Source: Actinomycetes bacterium (GTDB taxonomy: Bacteria > Actinomycetota > Acidimicrobiia > Acidimicrobiales > Ilumatobacteraceae). Taken from it: a stretch of 43,149 nt of DNA. Shown piece by piece: positions 1 to 8,194 of this stretch; position 1 is the first letter of the stretch; each line of letters begins with the position of its first letter. Made by a program: the position numbers and the translations under genes. Below the pieces are notes generated by a model. The model did not search any database. It saw only the letters and a program-made list of their open reading frames with translations, and was not told the DNA's origin. The stretch spans positions 76,779 through 119,927 of the forward strand of contig BJFW01000001.1 of assembly GCA_014190095.1 (NCBI GenBank). The letters run 5' to 3'.

Positions 1-1
1 A

Positions 2-613
2 GGTGCGATTCCATTTGGTGTTCAAGGAACCGAGAATGCATGGTGTCTTGATGGCGGTCGCACCCTTGGTTGGGAAATGGCCGACAGTATGGAGCGTGTC
101 AGTGGACCACCTCTTGACAGGGTGTTTATGCAAGTTGGCGGTGGCGCGTTTGCTGCATGTGGAAGTGCGGGTCTGTACGCGGGAGGACTACGACCAAAAC
201 TGCATGCAGTGCAAACTGCAGGTTGTGCGCCGCTGGCTCGTGCATGGCAACATGCGGTCGCAACTGGTGGCGCAAAGAACGCGGGTCCACGTTGGTCTGA
301 ATGTATGTGGGCATGGGAGAACGTGCAGTCGTCACTCGCCGATGGAATTTTGGATGATGAAACATACGACTGGGTTGGTGTATGTAATGCAATGGCAGAT
401 AGTGGCGGTTCTCCAGTTGTTGCCACTGAGCAGCACGTTGTCGATGCATACGCACTTGCACACAAGGTGACATCAATTGATGTGAGCCCAACAGGCACGG
501 CTGGGTTGGCTGGTCTGCTTGCTATTCGTGGCGAAATCGCTAATGACGAACGCGTTGTTGTGGTGTTTAGTGGTGTTCGGCGTCACTTCATGCCACTCCC
601 TTCTGCGCAATAG
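2..613 (+). CDS. Threonine synthase-like PLP-dependent enzyme, 3' part (5' end outside the window)
   Basis: The reading frame is open from base 2 to the TAG at 611-613, giving 203 codons without the N-terminal part. Visible are a glycine-rich stretch VGGGAFAACGSAGL, which resembles the phosphate-binding loop of fold-type II PLP enzymes, and a C-terminal stretch SPTGTAGLAGLL followed by VVVVFSGVRR, which resembles the end of threonine synthase and related lyases and dehydratases. The lysine that would bind PLP lies upstream and cannot be checked. Such enzymes act in the cytoplasm on hydroxy- or phospho-amino acids; the substrate cannot be told from this fragment. clpP starts 21 bases downstream, so the two may share a transcript. 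Confidence 0.75.
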   Translation, partial: GAIPFGVQGTENAWCLDGGRTLGWEMADSMERVSGPPLDRVFMQVGGGAFAACGSAGLYAGGLRPKLHAVQTAGCAPLARAWQHAVATGGAKNAGPRWSECMWAWENVQSSLADGILDDETYDWVGVCNAMADSGGSPVVATEQHVVDAYALAHKVTSIDVSPTGTAGLAGLLAIRGEIANDERVVVVFSGVRRHFMPLPSAQ

Positions 614-634
614 TTGGGTAGTAGTCTGATCGAC

Positions 635-1243
635 ATGAGTAACAGCCCACTTCACTTGCCGAACATGCCATTTGCACAAGACGGCGGACCCGATTCGCAA
701 AGCAACATTTTTCTTCGATTGCTCAAGAGCCGAGTCATCATGTTGGGCAGCGATGTGAACGACGATGTTGCAAACCAAATTTGTGCGCAGCTGTTGTTCC
801 TTGAAGGCGAAGATCCAAAGGCCGATGTGTGGTTGTACATCAACAGCCCTGGTGGCTCGGTAACCGCAGGTATGGCAATTTACGACACCATGCAATTCAT
901 CAGTTGCGACGTAGCAACTGTGTGCTTGGGCCTCGCAGCTTCGATGGGTCAGTTCTTGCTTACTGCAGGAACAGCGGGCAAGCGATACACATTGCCAAAT
1001 GCGCGCATCATGATGCACCAGCCTCTTGCTGGTCTTCGTGGTCAGGCTTCAGACATCGCAATTCAGGCTGAGCAGTTGCAGTACACCAAGAAGCGCATGG
1101 CCGAACTCATCGCCTTCCACTCCGGTCAAAAGATCGAGCAGATTCAACAAGACTCAGAACGTGATCGTTGGTTCACACCAGATCAGGCAAAAGAATACGG
1201 TCTCGTTGACAAAGTGATCGTGAAGCGCGGCGAAATTCGCTGA
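635..1243 (+). CDS. clpP: ATP-dependent Clp protease proteolytic subunit ClpP
   Basis: Serine protease subunit that forms the barrel degrading proteins unfolded by ClpX or ClpC in the cytoplasm. With the ATG at 635 the protein has 202 residues, the normal length. The triad is in place: Ser103 in GLAASMGQ, His128 in MMHQP and Asp177 in ERDRWF, with the same spacing as Escherichia coli S98/H123/D172. The INSPGGSV stretch before the nucleophile is typical. A TTG at 614 directly after the upstream stop would add seven residues, but the ATG gives the more usual N-terminus. Actinobacteria often carry two adjacent clpP genes; only one is seen here, and the gene after it is a convergent lipoprotein gene, not clpP2 or clpX. 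Confidence 0.95.
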   Translation: MSNSPLHLPNMPFAQDGGPDSQSNIFLRLLKSRVIMLGSDVNDDVANQICAQLLFLEGEDPKADVWLYINSPGGSVTAGMAIYDTMQFISCDVATVCLGLAASMGQFLLTAGTAGKRYTLPNARIMMHQPLAGLRGQASDIAIQAEQLQYTKKRMAELIAFHSGQKIEQIQQDSERDRWFTPDQAKEYGLVDKVIVKRGEIR

Positions 1244-1248
1244 TTCAA

Positions 1249-1638
1249 TTACGGCGTCACTTGTACGCCAAGCGAAATATCAACACCGCACGTAGCTTTC
1301 ACCCATTCTGACGCAGAGTTTGCATTCGCTTCTGTTGCATACGCCAAGTCGGCAACTTGTTGCACGCTTTCTGCGTCGTCGGCTTTCACCTTTGATGCAG
1401 CAATCATGAGTTCGGTTAGTGCATCCCAGTCCTGTTGCACCTCAAGTGGTGCAACTTTTTGCAATCTAGTGAAATGCCCAACCGCCGCATTCACCTCTTC
1501 AACGGTTGCAGGCATCACAGAAATTCCCGGCATCTCTTTTGCTAGTTGTCGACAAAAGTTCGTGCCCGTGCGCGGAGTTTCGGCACATGCTGTGACCGCA
1601 ATGAGCCCAAGGAATAGCAGTGGAATAAGGCGACGCAC
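1249..1638 (-). CDS. Small putative lipoprotein of unknown function
   Basis: The 129-residue protein begins with two arginines, a hydrophobic stretch (residues 4-17) and a lipobox VTAC with Cys18, so it is probably lipid-anchored on the outer face of the cytoplasmic membrane. The mature part looks helical and rich in Ala, Glu and Val, with two more cysteines (near residues 29 and 121) that could form a disulfide. I do not recognise a family. Its 3' end lies 5 bases from the clpP stop, in convergent orientation, and it is divergent from yifB with about 85 bases between the starts. No hairpin terminator separates it from clpP. Confidence 0.7.
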   Translation of the reverse strand: MRRLIPLLFLGLIAVTACAETPRTGTNFCRQLAKEMPGISVMPATVEEVNAAVGHFTRLQKVAPLEVQQDWDALTELMIAASKVKADDAESVQQVADLAYATEANANSASEWVKATCGVDISLGVQVTP

Positions 1639-1723
1639 ACGAACATTCTCACAGGATTAGGCGTAGAGATGGTGGCACTTGGATTGTGCTTCCAAAAGAG
1701 ATTTCACAGGCACACCTTGAGAT

Positions 1724-3253
1724 ATGTCATTTGTATCTATTCGTTCTGCAACGTTGCTTGGAGTACAGGGCGCGCCTGTGGATATTGAAATTCATTTAGG
1801 AATGGGACTGCCGGGGTTCACCATTGTTGGACAGCCCGATGAAGCGTGCCGTGAATCACGCGACAGGGTGCGGGCTGCACTGCTGTCGTGCGATTTGCCG
1901 TGGCCGAACAAGCGCATCACTGTCAATCTGGCAAATGGTGTCAACGAACGTAAAGGTGGTGCCGGCTTAGACGTGGCAATTGCAATAGGTCTACTGGTGG
2001 TACAGGAAGTTCTCGCTTCGGAGTCGGTTGCAGAGTTTGCATTCGTCGGCGAACTCGGACTCGATGGTTCATTGCGCAGTGTTCCCGGTGTTGTACCACT
2101 TGTTGCATCGCTAGACGATCGAGTTGTGGTGGTGCCCCGTATTGCTGAGCGCGAGGCTCTCGTGGCTTCACGTCGTGCAATTCGTTCAGTATCCAACCTT
2201 GCCGAGTTAGTTCGCTGCATTCGCCAAGAAGAACAGTGGCAACAACCTGCGAGCAACAGTGTTGAGCAAACTCCGCACGACATTGCCGACATGGCTGACG
2301 TACGTGGGCAAAGTGCGGCGCGCCATGCATGCGAAATTGCAGCAGCCGGTGCGCACCACATGCTGCTTGTAGGTCCACCAGGTGCAGGCAAGTCCATGCT
2401 TGCGCAACGACTCGTTGGAATATTGCCAAGCTTGGCCACGCAAGACGCTGTAGTCACCACCATTGTTCATTCGGCTGCACATATTGCACTACCTGCAAGT
2501 GGGTTGGTGAGCAGGCCACCATTGCGAGCACCGCATCACTCCACATCGCTGGTTGCCATGGTGGGAGGCGGAACGTCTTCGCTTCGCCCAGGCGAGATAT
2601 CTCTAGCAACCAATGGCGTGCTGTTTCTCGACGAACTCGGCGAGTTTGCGCCGAGTGTTCTGGACGCATTGCGCCAACCGTTAGAGGAAGGAGTTGTTCG
2701 CGTAGCACGTGCAAAGTCTTCCGTACAGTTGCCAGCAAAGTTTCTGTTAGTCGCTGCAACGAATCCATGTCCATGTGGCGAAGGCACTCCTGGTTTATGT
2801 GTGTGCGACGATCGCGCAAAGCAGAAATATCTGCGTCGATTCTCGGGTCCATTGCTCGACCGATTCGACTTGCGTGTTGCGGTAATGCGTCCGCATGTTG
2901 ATGAACTGCTTGCAGCGAAGCCTGCTGAATCGAGCAAAGACATTGCGTTGCGAGTTGCAACTGCCCGCGAACTTGCAATCAGCAGAAACGGCTGTCTTAA
3001 TTCGGCGCTCTCTGCCGATGCGCTCGAAAAGTGCGCCCCACTTTCTCCAGCAGCAGCCTCGTTGCTGCGTCATCACGTAGAGCGTGGCCGACTGTCTGGT
3101 CGCGGCTATCACCGCATTCGACGCGTAGCACGCACCATTTCTGACTTGCGCGATCAGTCTGAATGCGTAGAGGAAGTGCATGTTGCAGTTGCGCTAGCAC
3201 TTCGCGTTGGAGTGCAACCACAATTCTCTGGAGACAAGGTGGTGCAACCGTGA
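1724..3253 (+). CDS. YifB/ComM-family Mg-chelatase-like AAA+ ATPase
   Basis: The 509-residue protein has the normal length of the YifB/ComM family. An N-terminal ChlI-like domain of the Lon-protease fold covers about residues 20-140, the AAA+ core holds Walker A GPPGAGKS at 217-224 and Walker B LFLDE at 300-304, and a C-terminal Mg-chelatase-like helical domain covers about 395-500. A cysteine cluster (CPCGEGTPGLCVC) lies inside the ATPase domain, as is usual in this family. In Vibrio cholerae, ComM is a branch-migration helicase that helps integrate DNA during natural transformation. The stop overlaps the dprA start (TGATG at 3251-3255), so yifB and dprA are translationally coupled, which fits a role in processing incoming DNA. 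Confidence 0.92.
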   Translation: MSFVSIRSATLLGVQGAPVDIEIHLGMGLPGFTIVGQPDEACRESRDRVRAALLSCDLPWPNKRITVNLANGVNERKGGAGLDVAIAIGLLVVQEVLASESVAEFAFVGELGLDGSLRSVPGVVPLVASLDDRVVVVPRIAEREALVASRRAIRSVSNLAELVRCIRQEEQWQQPASNSVEQTPHDIADMADVRGQSAARHACEIAAAGAHHMLLVGPPGAGKSMLAQRLVGILPSLATQDAVVTTIVHSAAHIALPASGLVSRPPLRAPHHSTSLVAMVGGGTSSLRPGEISLATNGVLFLDELGEFAPSVLDALRQPLEEGVVRVARAKSSVQLPAKFLLVAATNPCPCGEGTPGLCVCDDRAKQKYLRRFSGPLLDRFDLRVAVMRPHVDELLAAKPAESSKDIALRVATARELAISRNGCLNSALSADALEKCAPLSPAAASLLRHHVERGRLSGRGYHRIRRVARTISDLRDQSECVEEVHVAVALALRVGVQPQFSGDKVVQP

Positions 3254-4377
3254 TGCCGCTAGATGACGAGCGAGTGGTTGCCGCAGTGCTGACGACTAAG
3301 CCAACGTTGACAAGTCGAAAGCTGTCGCAACTGTTGGCCCAGCAAACGCCCAGCGAGGTTGCATTCACGCTTGGCAGTAATCAACCCACGTTGCAGGAAT
3401 GCGAGCGCATGGCACAGCGTCTTGAGCTCACGGCAATGTCGGTTACTCATGTGGGTGCACCAGACTTTCCGCCCATGTTGCAACACGATCCAACGCGAAG
3501 TCCGGTGTTGTTTTTTCGTGGCAACCTTGACGCACTCAACCAGCGCCGCGTAGGAATTGTGGGTACGCGCTCTGCAACCGCTGCCGGCAGATACATGGCG
3601 TCGCACATTTCGTTCGACCTTGCTGAACAGGGAATTGCAACCGTGTCTGGTCTTGCTAGAGGGATTGATGCGTGGGCGCACAAAGGAGTGTCAGTTGCGT
3701 ACTCACGTTCAACCGACCGTTCGCGATTGGGCATCCCCATTGGGGTTGTGGCCTCTGGTCTCGACGTGGTGTATCCAAAAGAAAACATCGAATTGTGGAA
3801 TTTCATTTCTGAACACGGTTTGTTGCTCAGCGAGTCGCCACCCGGAACCTCACCAGAGCCGTATCGATTTCCTCTGCGGAATCGAGTGCTTGCTGCGTTG
3901 TCGGAAGTGGTTGTTGTCGTGGAGTCGCGTGCAACTGGCGGGTCCATGATCACGGTTGAAGAAGCACAGAAACGCGACATCACGGTGATGGCTGTACCTG
4001 GTTCGCCCCGCAACACTTCATCGGCAGGAACCAATTTGTTATTGCAGCAGGGGTGTGCACCGGTGGTGTCTGTAGACGATGTGCTGGTTGCACTGGGGCT
4101 CGACACACGCCGAGTGCACCCTCCGCTGTTTGATGATCGCAGTTCACTATTGCCAGACGATGCCGCGCTCGCATGCGCAATGTCTGGCGACGCGCTCACT
4201 TTGGATCAGCTGGTACTGCGTACGCGACGCGATGTTGTCGACATTGCTTTTGCCTTAGGGCGTATGGAGTCAATGGGTTGGGTGGTGAACAACGGCGGTT
4301 GGTGGGAGGTGCTCGGTGCGCAAACACCAGCGGGGTACGGTGGAAATCATGAAGGCAGCCACCGCTTGGCAGATTGA
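3253..4377 (+). CDS. dprA: DNA processing protein DprA (Smf)
   Basis: Loads RecA on incoming single-stranded DNA during transformation and protects it. The ATG at 3253 overlaps the yifB stop and gives 374 residues; a longer frame upstream would run inside yifB and is unlikely. The Rossmann-like core carries GTRSAT near residues 104-109, then SGLARGIDAWAH, ATGGSMITVEEA and a GSPRNTSSAGTNLLLQQG stretch, all DprA hallmarks. The last ~60 residues look like the winged-helix domain. Together with yifB upstream and comEA/comEC at 30.5-32.8 kb, a set of competence genes is present in this window, although dprA and comEC are also widely kept in species not known to take up DNA. Confidence 0.93.
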   Translation: MPLDDERVVAAVLTTKPTLTSRKLSQLLAQQTPSEVAFTLGSNQPTLQECERMAQRLELTAMSVTHVGAPDFPPMLQHDPTRSPVLFFRGNLDALNQRRVGIVGTRSATAAGRYMASHISFDLAEQGIATVSGLARGIDAWAHKGVSVAYSRSTDRSRLGIPIGVVASGLDVVYPKENIELWNFISEHGLLLSESPPGTSPEPYRFPLRNRVLAALSEVVVVVESRATGGSMITVEEAQKRDITVMAVPGSPRNTSSAGTNLLLQQGCAPVVSVDDVLVALGLDTRRVHPPLFDDRSSLLPDDAALACAMSGDALTLDQLVLRTRRDVVDIAFALGRMESMGWVVNNGGWWEVLGAQTPAGYGGNHEGSHRLAD

Positions 4378-5227
4378 CGACTTCGCTACGTCGCTTACTG
4401 CCGCGTCTGCAAACACCATTTCTGCATACGTAAGCGACATCTCGCAATTCGCAAATTGGGTGGAGCGCCAATCCATAGACGACCCCCGCAAAGTCACTAA
4501 AGATGTGGTGCGGCAATACATCGGATTTCTCACCACCATGAAGTTGGCAAAGCGCAGTGTTGGTCGAAAGGTTGCTGCGCTGCGCAAATATTTTGCGTGG
4601 TTGGTGCGCGATCACAAAATTGAAGTTGACCCAACGGCTGGAGTGCGAACGCCTACCGACACTGGCCGCCTTCCGAAGGTGCTCACGAACGAGCAGTTGA
4701 ATGCTTTACTCCATGCTGCAAACGATGAAGATCCCGACTGGAAGAAAGCACGTGATACCGCAATTATTGAATTGCTGTACGGAAGCGGGTTGCGCGTGAG
4801 CGAATTGTGTTCGCTTGATGTAGACAGCGTGAATGTGAAACAGCAAGCAGTCATCGTTACGGGTAAGGGCAACAAGCAGCGGCGAGTTCCCGTGAGTGAA
4901 CCATCACTTGTTGCGCTGACAGCATGGGCATTGCTTCGCTCAGAAGTGTCTGCAGACAAAACTGAGGTGGCACTGTTCGTTAACGGCCGGGGTGGCCGAC
5001 TAGGCACGCGAGATGTCCGTCGGATCATTGATGCACGTTCGCTTGCACCAACGCATCCTCACGCATTGCGTCACACGTTTGCGACACATTTGCTCGATAA
5101 CGGGGCCGACTTACGGGCAGTTCAAGAACTGTTGGGGCATAGTGACGTGGCAACCACTCAGCGATATACGCATGTGAGCAAAGAACGGCTGAAGTCTGCC
5201 TACGGGGTATCTCATCCGCGGGCATAA
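4349..5227 (+). CDS. xerC: Tyrosine recombinase XerC/XerD
   Basis: Site-specific recombinase that resolves chromosome dimers at dif. All six catalytic residues of the family can be placed in the 292-residue product: Arg149 (GSGLRVSEL), Lys173 (TGKGNKQ), His238 and Arg241 (HALRHTF), His264 (LLGHSDVATT) and Tyr273 (QRYTHV). The N-terminal SAM-like DNA-binding domain covers about residues 5-95. The ATG at 4349 lies inside the end of dprA (29-base overlap), preceded by GGTGGA; a GTG at 4316 would add 11 residues. Its place between dprA and the sigma factor gene is the usual site of xerC in Actinobacteria, so XerC is preferred over XerD, but sequence alone does not settle this. Confidence 0.9.
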   Translation: MKAATAWQIDDFATSLTAASANTISAYVSDISQFANWVERQSIDDPRKVTKDVVRQYIGFLTTMKLAKRSVGRKVAALRKYFAWLVRDHKIEVDPTAGVRTPTDTGRLPKVLTNEQLNALLHAANDEDPDWKKARDTAIIELLYGSGLRVSELCSLDVDSVNVKQQAVIVTGKGNKQRRVPVSEPSLVALTAWALLRSEVSADKTEVALFVNGRGGRLGTRDVRRIIDARSLAPTHPHALRHTFATHLLDNGADLRAVQELLGHSDVATTQRYTHVSKERLKSAYGVSHPRA

Positions 5228-5236
5228 TTACAGGGC

Positions 5237-6001
5237 ATGAATGCTCTGCCCGTTCGCCTAACTATTGAGGATGCTTGGCAGCAATGGCACGACGGCAAGG
5301 ACCCAATTGCACGTGAATGGTTAGTCGTTCACTACGCATCACTCATCAAGTTCGTTGCAGGTCGACTTGCAGCAGGATTGCCGAAACGTGTGGACACGGG
5401 AGATTTAGTTTCTGCTGGCGTGTTCGGACTGATGAATGCGATTGATCGCTATGACCCAACGCAGGGCGCAAAGTTTGAGACGTATGCAATTCCACGCATT
5501 CGTGGCGCAATTCTCGACAGTCTGCGCGCACTTGACTGGGTTCCGCGCAGCGTGCGATCCAAGTCGCGTGCGGTGGAGCAAGCAATGTCAGCGCTTGAAC
5601 ATGAGCTTGGTCGCTCACCGTCTGAAGAAGAGATCGCAGCGAAGCTAGAAATCTCCGACTCTGATTTTCAAAAATGGCTGTCCGACATTGCCGCCGGTTC
5701 CGTTGGTCCACTTGATCACGTGGTTGCCGACAACACGGCTACAGCCACACATTCAGATATGCATCGTGCAACCAGCCCAGACGCAGTCGTTGAAGCAGAC
5801 GAAACGCGCAGAATTATGCGCCAAGAAATGAAGAAGCTTCCAGAAAAAGAACGAACCGTTCTTGTGTTGTATTACGAAGAGAATCTCACACTTGCCGAAA
5901 TTGGCGATGTGCTTGGTGTGACCGAGAGCAGAGTGTCACAGATTCATACGAAGGCGGTGCTGCAATTGCGGTCACGACTTCGTGCCGCCGAAATTGATTG
6001 A
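5237..6001 (+). CDS. whiG: WhiG/FliA-type RNA polymerase sigma factor
   Basis: Alternative sigma-70-family factor of group 3 with 254 residues. Region 2 covers about residues 25-105, with the FETYAIPRIRGAILDSLR and DWVPRSVR stretches that mark the FliA/WhiG branch. Region 3 follows at about 110-170 and region 4 at 195-250, with LTLAEIGDVLGVTESRVSQIH as the helix-turn-helix. In Streptomyces WhiG starts sporulation and is held by the cyclic-di-GMP-dependent anti-sigma RsiG; in flagellated bacteria the same family drives flagellar genes. No flagellar gene, sporulation gene or rsiG is visible here, so the target regulon is open. The gene starts 9 bases after xerC and is followed by a LytM-like gene that overlaps its end. 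Confidence 0.9.
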   Translation: MNALPVRLTIEDAWQQWHDGKDPIAREWLVVHYASLIKFVAGRLAAGLPKRVDTGDLVSAGVFGLMNAIDRYDPTQGAKFETYAIPRIRGAILDSLRALDWVPRSVRSKSRAVEQAMSALEHELGRSPSEEEIAAKLEISDSDFQKWLSDIAAGSVGPLDHVVADNTATATHSDMHRATSPDAVVEADETRRIMRQEMKKLPEKERTVLVLYYEENLTLAEIGDVLGVTESRVSQIHTKAVLQLRSRLRAAEID

Positions 6002-6434
6002 GTTCATTGCAGCGCTGTGCGCGCTTGTGTTGCCAACGCAATTCGCGGTAACAGATTCGTTTCGCCCACCGACGTGTACGTGGTGCGCGGGTAATCGAGG
6101 AATTGAATACGCCACTCCGCTACATGCCCCCGTGCATTCCTCGGCGAGCGGGGAAGTCACATTCGTTGGGTCAGTGGCCGGCACGCTGTATGTGGTGGTC
6201 CGCGCCAAGAATGGGGTGCTGGTTACCCATGGCCGTCTAGCAAGCGCTCAGGTTTCTGCAGGAGACCGCGTATCTGCAGGCTTTCGTATCGGAACCTCGA
6301 GTGGCGGCCTGTATATCGGGGTGAGGCGACTAGGTGCATATCTCGATCCAACAACATGTGCCTCGGCTTCAAAAAACCCAAGCGGGCTAAGGCCCCGAGC
6401 CGTTTTGGTGCCGATACACTCACACCGGCCGTAA
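5982..6434 (+). CDS. Degenerate M23 (LytM-like) domain protein, probably exported
   Basis: The 150-residue product has a hydrophobic N-terminus (about residues 5-22, a weak signal peptide) and then a region that follows the M23/LytM beta-sheet: RGIEYATP, GEVTFVGSVAG, NGVLVTHGRL, VSAGDRVSAGFRIGTSSGG and LYIGVR. The zinc ligands of active M23 peptidases are missing: where HxxxD is expected there is NRGIE, and where the final HxH is expected there is LYIGV. A CTWC pair lies just before the domain. It may be a non-catalytic LytM protein that binds or activates cell-wall enzymes. The GTG start at 5982 overlaps the sigma gene; TTG 5994 is an alternative. A peptidase gene at this place before rpsB is common in Actinobacteria. 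Confidence 0.72.
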   Translation: MPPKLIEFIAALCALVLPTQFAVTDSFRPPTCTWCAGNRGIEYATPLHAPVHSSASGEVTFVGSVAGTLYVVVRAKNGVLVTHGRLASAQVSAGDRVSAGFRIGTSSGGLYIGVRRLGAYLDPTTCASASKNPSGLRPRAVLVPIHSHRP

Positions 6435-6472
6435 AACCGCGGTGCAGTACAAATCACATACTTGAGTTCCAC

Positions 6473-6517
6473 CCTGTGGTCGTGAAAGCGCCGGGGCTCA
6501 GGTTTCCTAACCACAGG
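6473..6517 (+). promoter_or_regulatory. Inverted repeat in the rpsB leader, next to the ribosome binding site
   Basis: CCTGTGGT at 6473-6480 and ACCACAGG at 6510-6517 form a perfect 8-bp stem with a 29-base loop that can hold a smaller inner pairing. The 3' arm runs into the purine-rich Shine-Dalgarno region: a first AGGAG (6515-6519) overlaps the stem end, while a second GAGGAG (6519-6524) stays free 6 bases before the rpsB ATG. The position suggests a translational operator. Autoregulation of rpsB by S2 is known in proteobacteria; that S2 binds here is inference. Confidence 0.4.
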
Positions 6518-6530
6518 AGAGGAGAGAGTC

Positions 6531-7388
6531 ATGGCAATCGTCAGCATGCGCCAAATGCTTGAAGCAGGCGTTCACTTCGGACACCAAACGCACCGTTGGA
6601 ACCCACGAATGAAGCGATTCATTTTTGGTGAGCGCAACGGTATCTACATCATCGATCTTGAGCAGACGCTCGATCGCGTAGATGCGTCGTACAAGTTTGT
6701 TCGCGACATGGTCGCAAACGGCGGAAGCATCTTGTTCATCGGAACCAAGAAGCAAGCACAAGATCCAATCAAGTTCTTCGCTGACAAGTGCGGCATGCCG
6801 TACATCAACGAGCGTTGGTTGGGCGGAATGCTTACCAACTTCGACACCATTTCAAAGCGTGTTCAGAAGATGCAGGACTACGAGCGCATGCGCGACACCG
6901 GCGAATTCGAACTGATGCCAAAGAAGGAAGCCCTGCTCATCTCGCGTGAACTCGAGAAGTTGCAAAAGAACCTTTCTGGTATTCGCAATATGGCACGTCG
7001 TCCGACAGCAGTGTTCATTATTGACACCGTGAAGGAAAGCATTGCAGTTACCGAAGCAAACAAGCTTGGTATTCCTGTTATTGCAGTGGTTGACACCAAC
7101 GTGAACCCAGACCTCATCACTTTCCCAATTCCTGGTAACGATGACGCAATTCGTGCAAACGAGCTGATGTCACGCGTGATCTGCGAAGCTGTAATTGAAG
7201 GTCGCTTTATCGCTGAAAAGACTACTGGTCGTTCATCGGCACCAGCCGCTGCTCCAGCACCTCGCAGTGCCGATGAGCAGGCAGCATTCGAAGCTCAGCA
7301 AGATGCTGCTCGCAAGTCGGCAGCAGAAGCACAAGCACAGCGTGATGCACGTGTTGCATCCGCAGCCGAAACAAAAGTTGAAGGCTGA
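6531..7388 (+). CDS. rpsB: 30S ribosomal protein S2
   Basis: Structural protein of the small ribosomal subunit that bridges head and body and helps bind S1 in bacteria that have it. The 285-residue product opens with the typical MRQMLEAGVHFGHQTHRWNP stretch and keeps the conserved FIGTKKQAQD, RWLGGMLTNF, and GIPVIAVVDTNVNPD segments. The last ~50 residues are an Ala/Gln/Glu-rich tail, longer than in E. coli and common in Actinobacteria. The start is set by a strong GGAGAGGAGAG ribosome binding site. tsf follows after 2 bases, the almost universal rpsB-tsf pair. Confidence 0.98.
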   Translation: MAIVSMRQMLEAGVHFGHQTHRWNPRMKRFIFGERNGIYIIDLEQTLDRVDASYKFVRDMVANGGSILFIGTKKQAQDPIKFFADKCGMPYINERWLGGMLTNFDTISKRVQKMQDYERMRDTGEFELMPKKEALLISRELEKLQKNLSGIRNMARRPTAVFIIDTVKESIAVTEANKLGIPVIAVVDTNVNPDLITFPIPGNDDAIRANELMSRVICEAVIEGRFIAEKTTGRSSAPAAAPAPRSADEQAAFEAQQDAARKSAAEAQAQRDARVASAAETKVEG

Positions 7389-7390
7389 TC

Positions 7391-8179
7391 ATGTCGTTTA
7401 CCGCTAAAGACGTTGCTTCACTACGTGCCACAACAGGTGCGGGAATGATGGATTGCAAAAAGGCACTTGAAGAAAATGGTGGAGACATCGAAGCTTCAAA
7501 GCAGTGGTTGCGCGAGAAGGGTCTTGCAGCAAGTGCAAAGCGTGATGATCGCGAAAGCGCACAAGGCGTTGTGGCTGTAAAAGTCACTGGCAATGTTGCG
7601 GCAATCGTGAAGCTGAAGTGCGAGACAGACTTTGTTGCCGGAAGCGACCAATTCATTGCAGAAGCGGAGGCATTGGCCGATTTGGTCATTGCCAAAGGTG
7701 AAGCAGCAGTGAGCGAGCGCAATCAGCAGCTTGAAGACCTCAAAATCTTGCTCAAGGAAAAGATTGACCTTGGTGACGTGGTTCGTTTTGAAGCAGCCTC
7801 GGGCAACGTTCTCGACATGTACTCACACATTCAAGGTGGTCGCGGTGTAAACGGCGTCATCGTTGAAATGGCAGGCGCAACACAAGAGCTTGCTCACGAT
7901 ATTGCGGTGCACATTGCGTTTGCTCGTCCGAAGTACTTGAAGAAAGACGATGTTCCAGCAGACGTGGTTGCTGCCGAGCGCGCAACCCTTGAAACGGTTA
8001 CACGTAACGAGGGCAAGCCGGAAGCCGCAATTGGCAAAATTGTGGATGGCCGAGTTCAGGGCTTCTTCAAAGACATTTGTTTGCTCGAACAGCCATACGC
8101 AAAGGACGACAAGCAATCCGTCGCTCAGGTCATTGGCAAATCCACCATCGTGCGTTATTCGCAGGTTGAGATCGGATAG
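7391..8179 (+). CDS. tsf: Translation elongation factor Ts
   Basis: Nucleotide exchange factor for EF-Tu in the cytoplasm. The 262-residue product has the N-terminal UBA-like domain with LRATTGAGMMDCKKALEE and the TDFVA motif (CETDFVAG) that contacts EF-Tu, then the two core subdomains with the HIAFARPKYL segment. It ends in a short C-terminal segment with LLEQPYAKDDKQSV, as in other bacterial EF-Ts. It starts 2 bases after rpsB and is surely cotranscribed with it; pyrH starts 15 bases downstream. Confidence 0.97.
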   Translation: MSFTAKDVASLRATTGAGMMDCKKALEENGGDIEASKQWLREKGLAASAKRDDRESAQGVVAVKVTGNVAAIVKLKCETDFVAGSDQFIAEAEALADLVIAKGEAAVSERNQQLEDLKILLKEKIDLGDVVRFEAASGNVLDMYSHIQGGRGVNGVIVEMAGATQELAHDIAVHIAFARPKYLKKDDVPADVVAAERATLETVTRNEGKPEAAIGKIVDGRVQGFFKDICLLEQPYAKDDKQSVAQVIGKSTIVRYSQVEIG

Positions 8180-8194
8180 TTGTAGATTTCGTAC

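Noticed and set aside
1941-2482. Open frames on the minus strand within yifB
   Set aside because: Entirely inside a well-supported gene, with no domain and cysteine/arginine-rich shadow composition.
4349-5227. Phage or integron integrase
   Set aside because: Length, six catalytic residues and position between dprA and the sigma factor gene fit XerC; no attachment site or phage gene is near.
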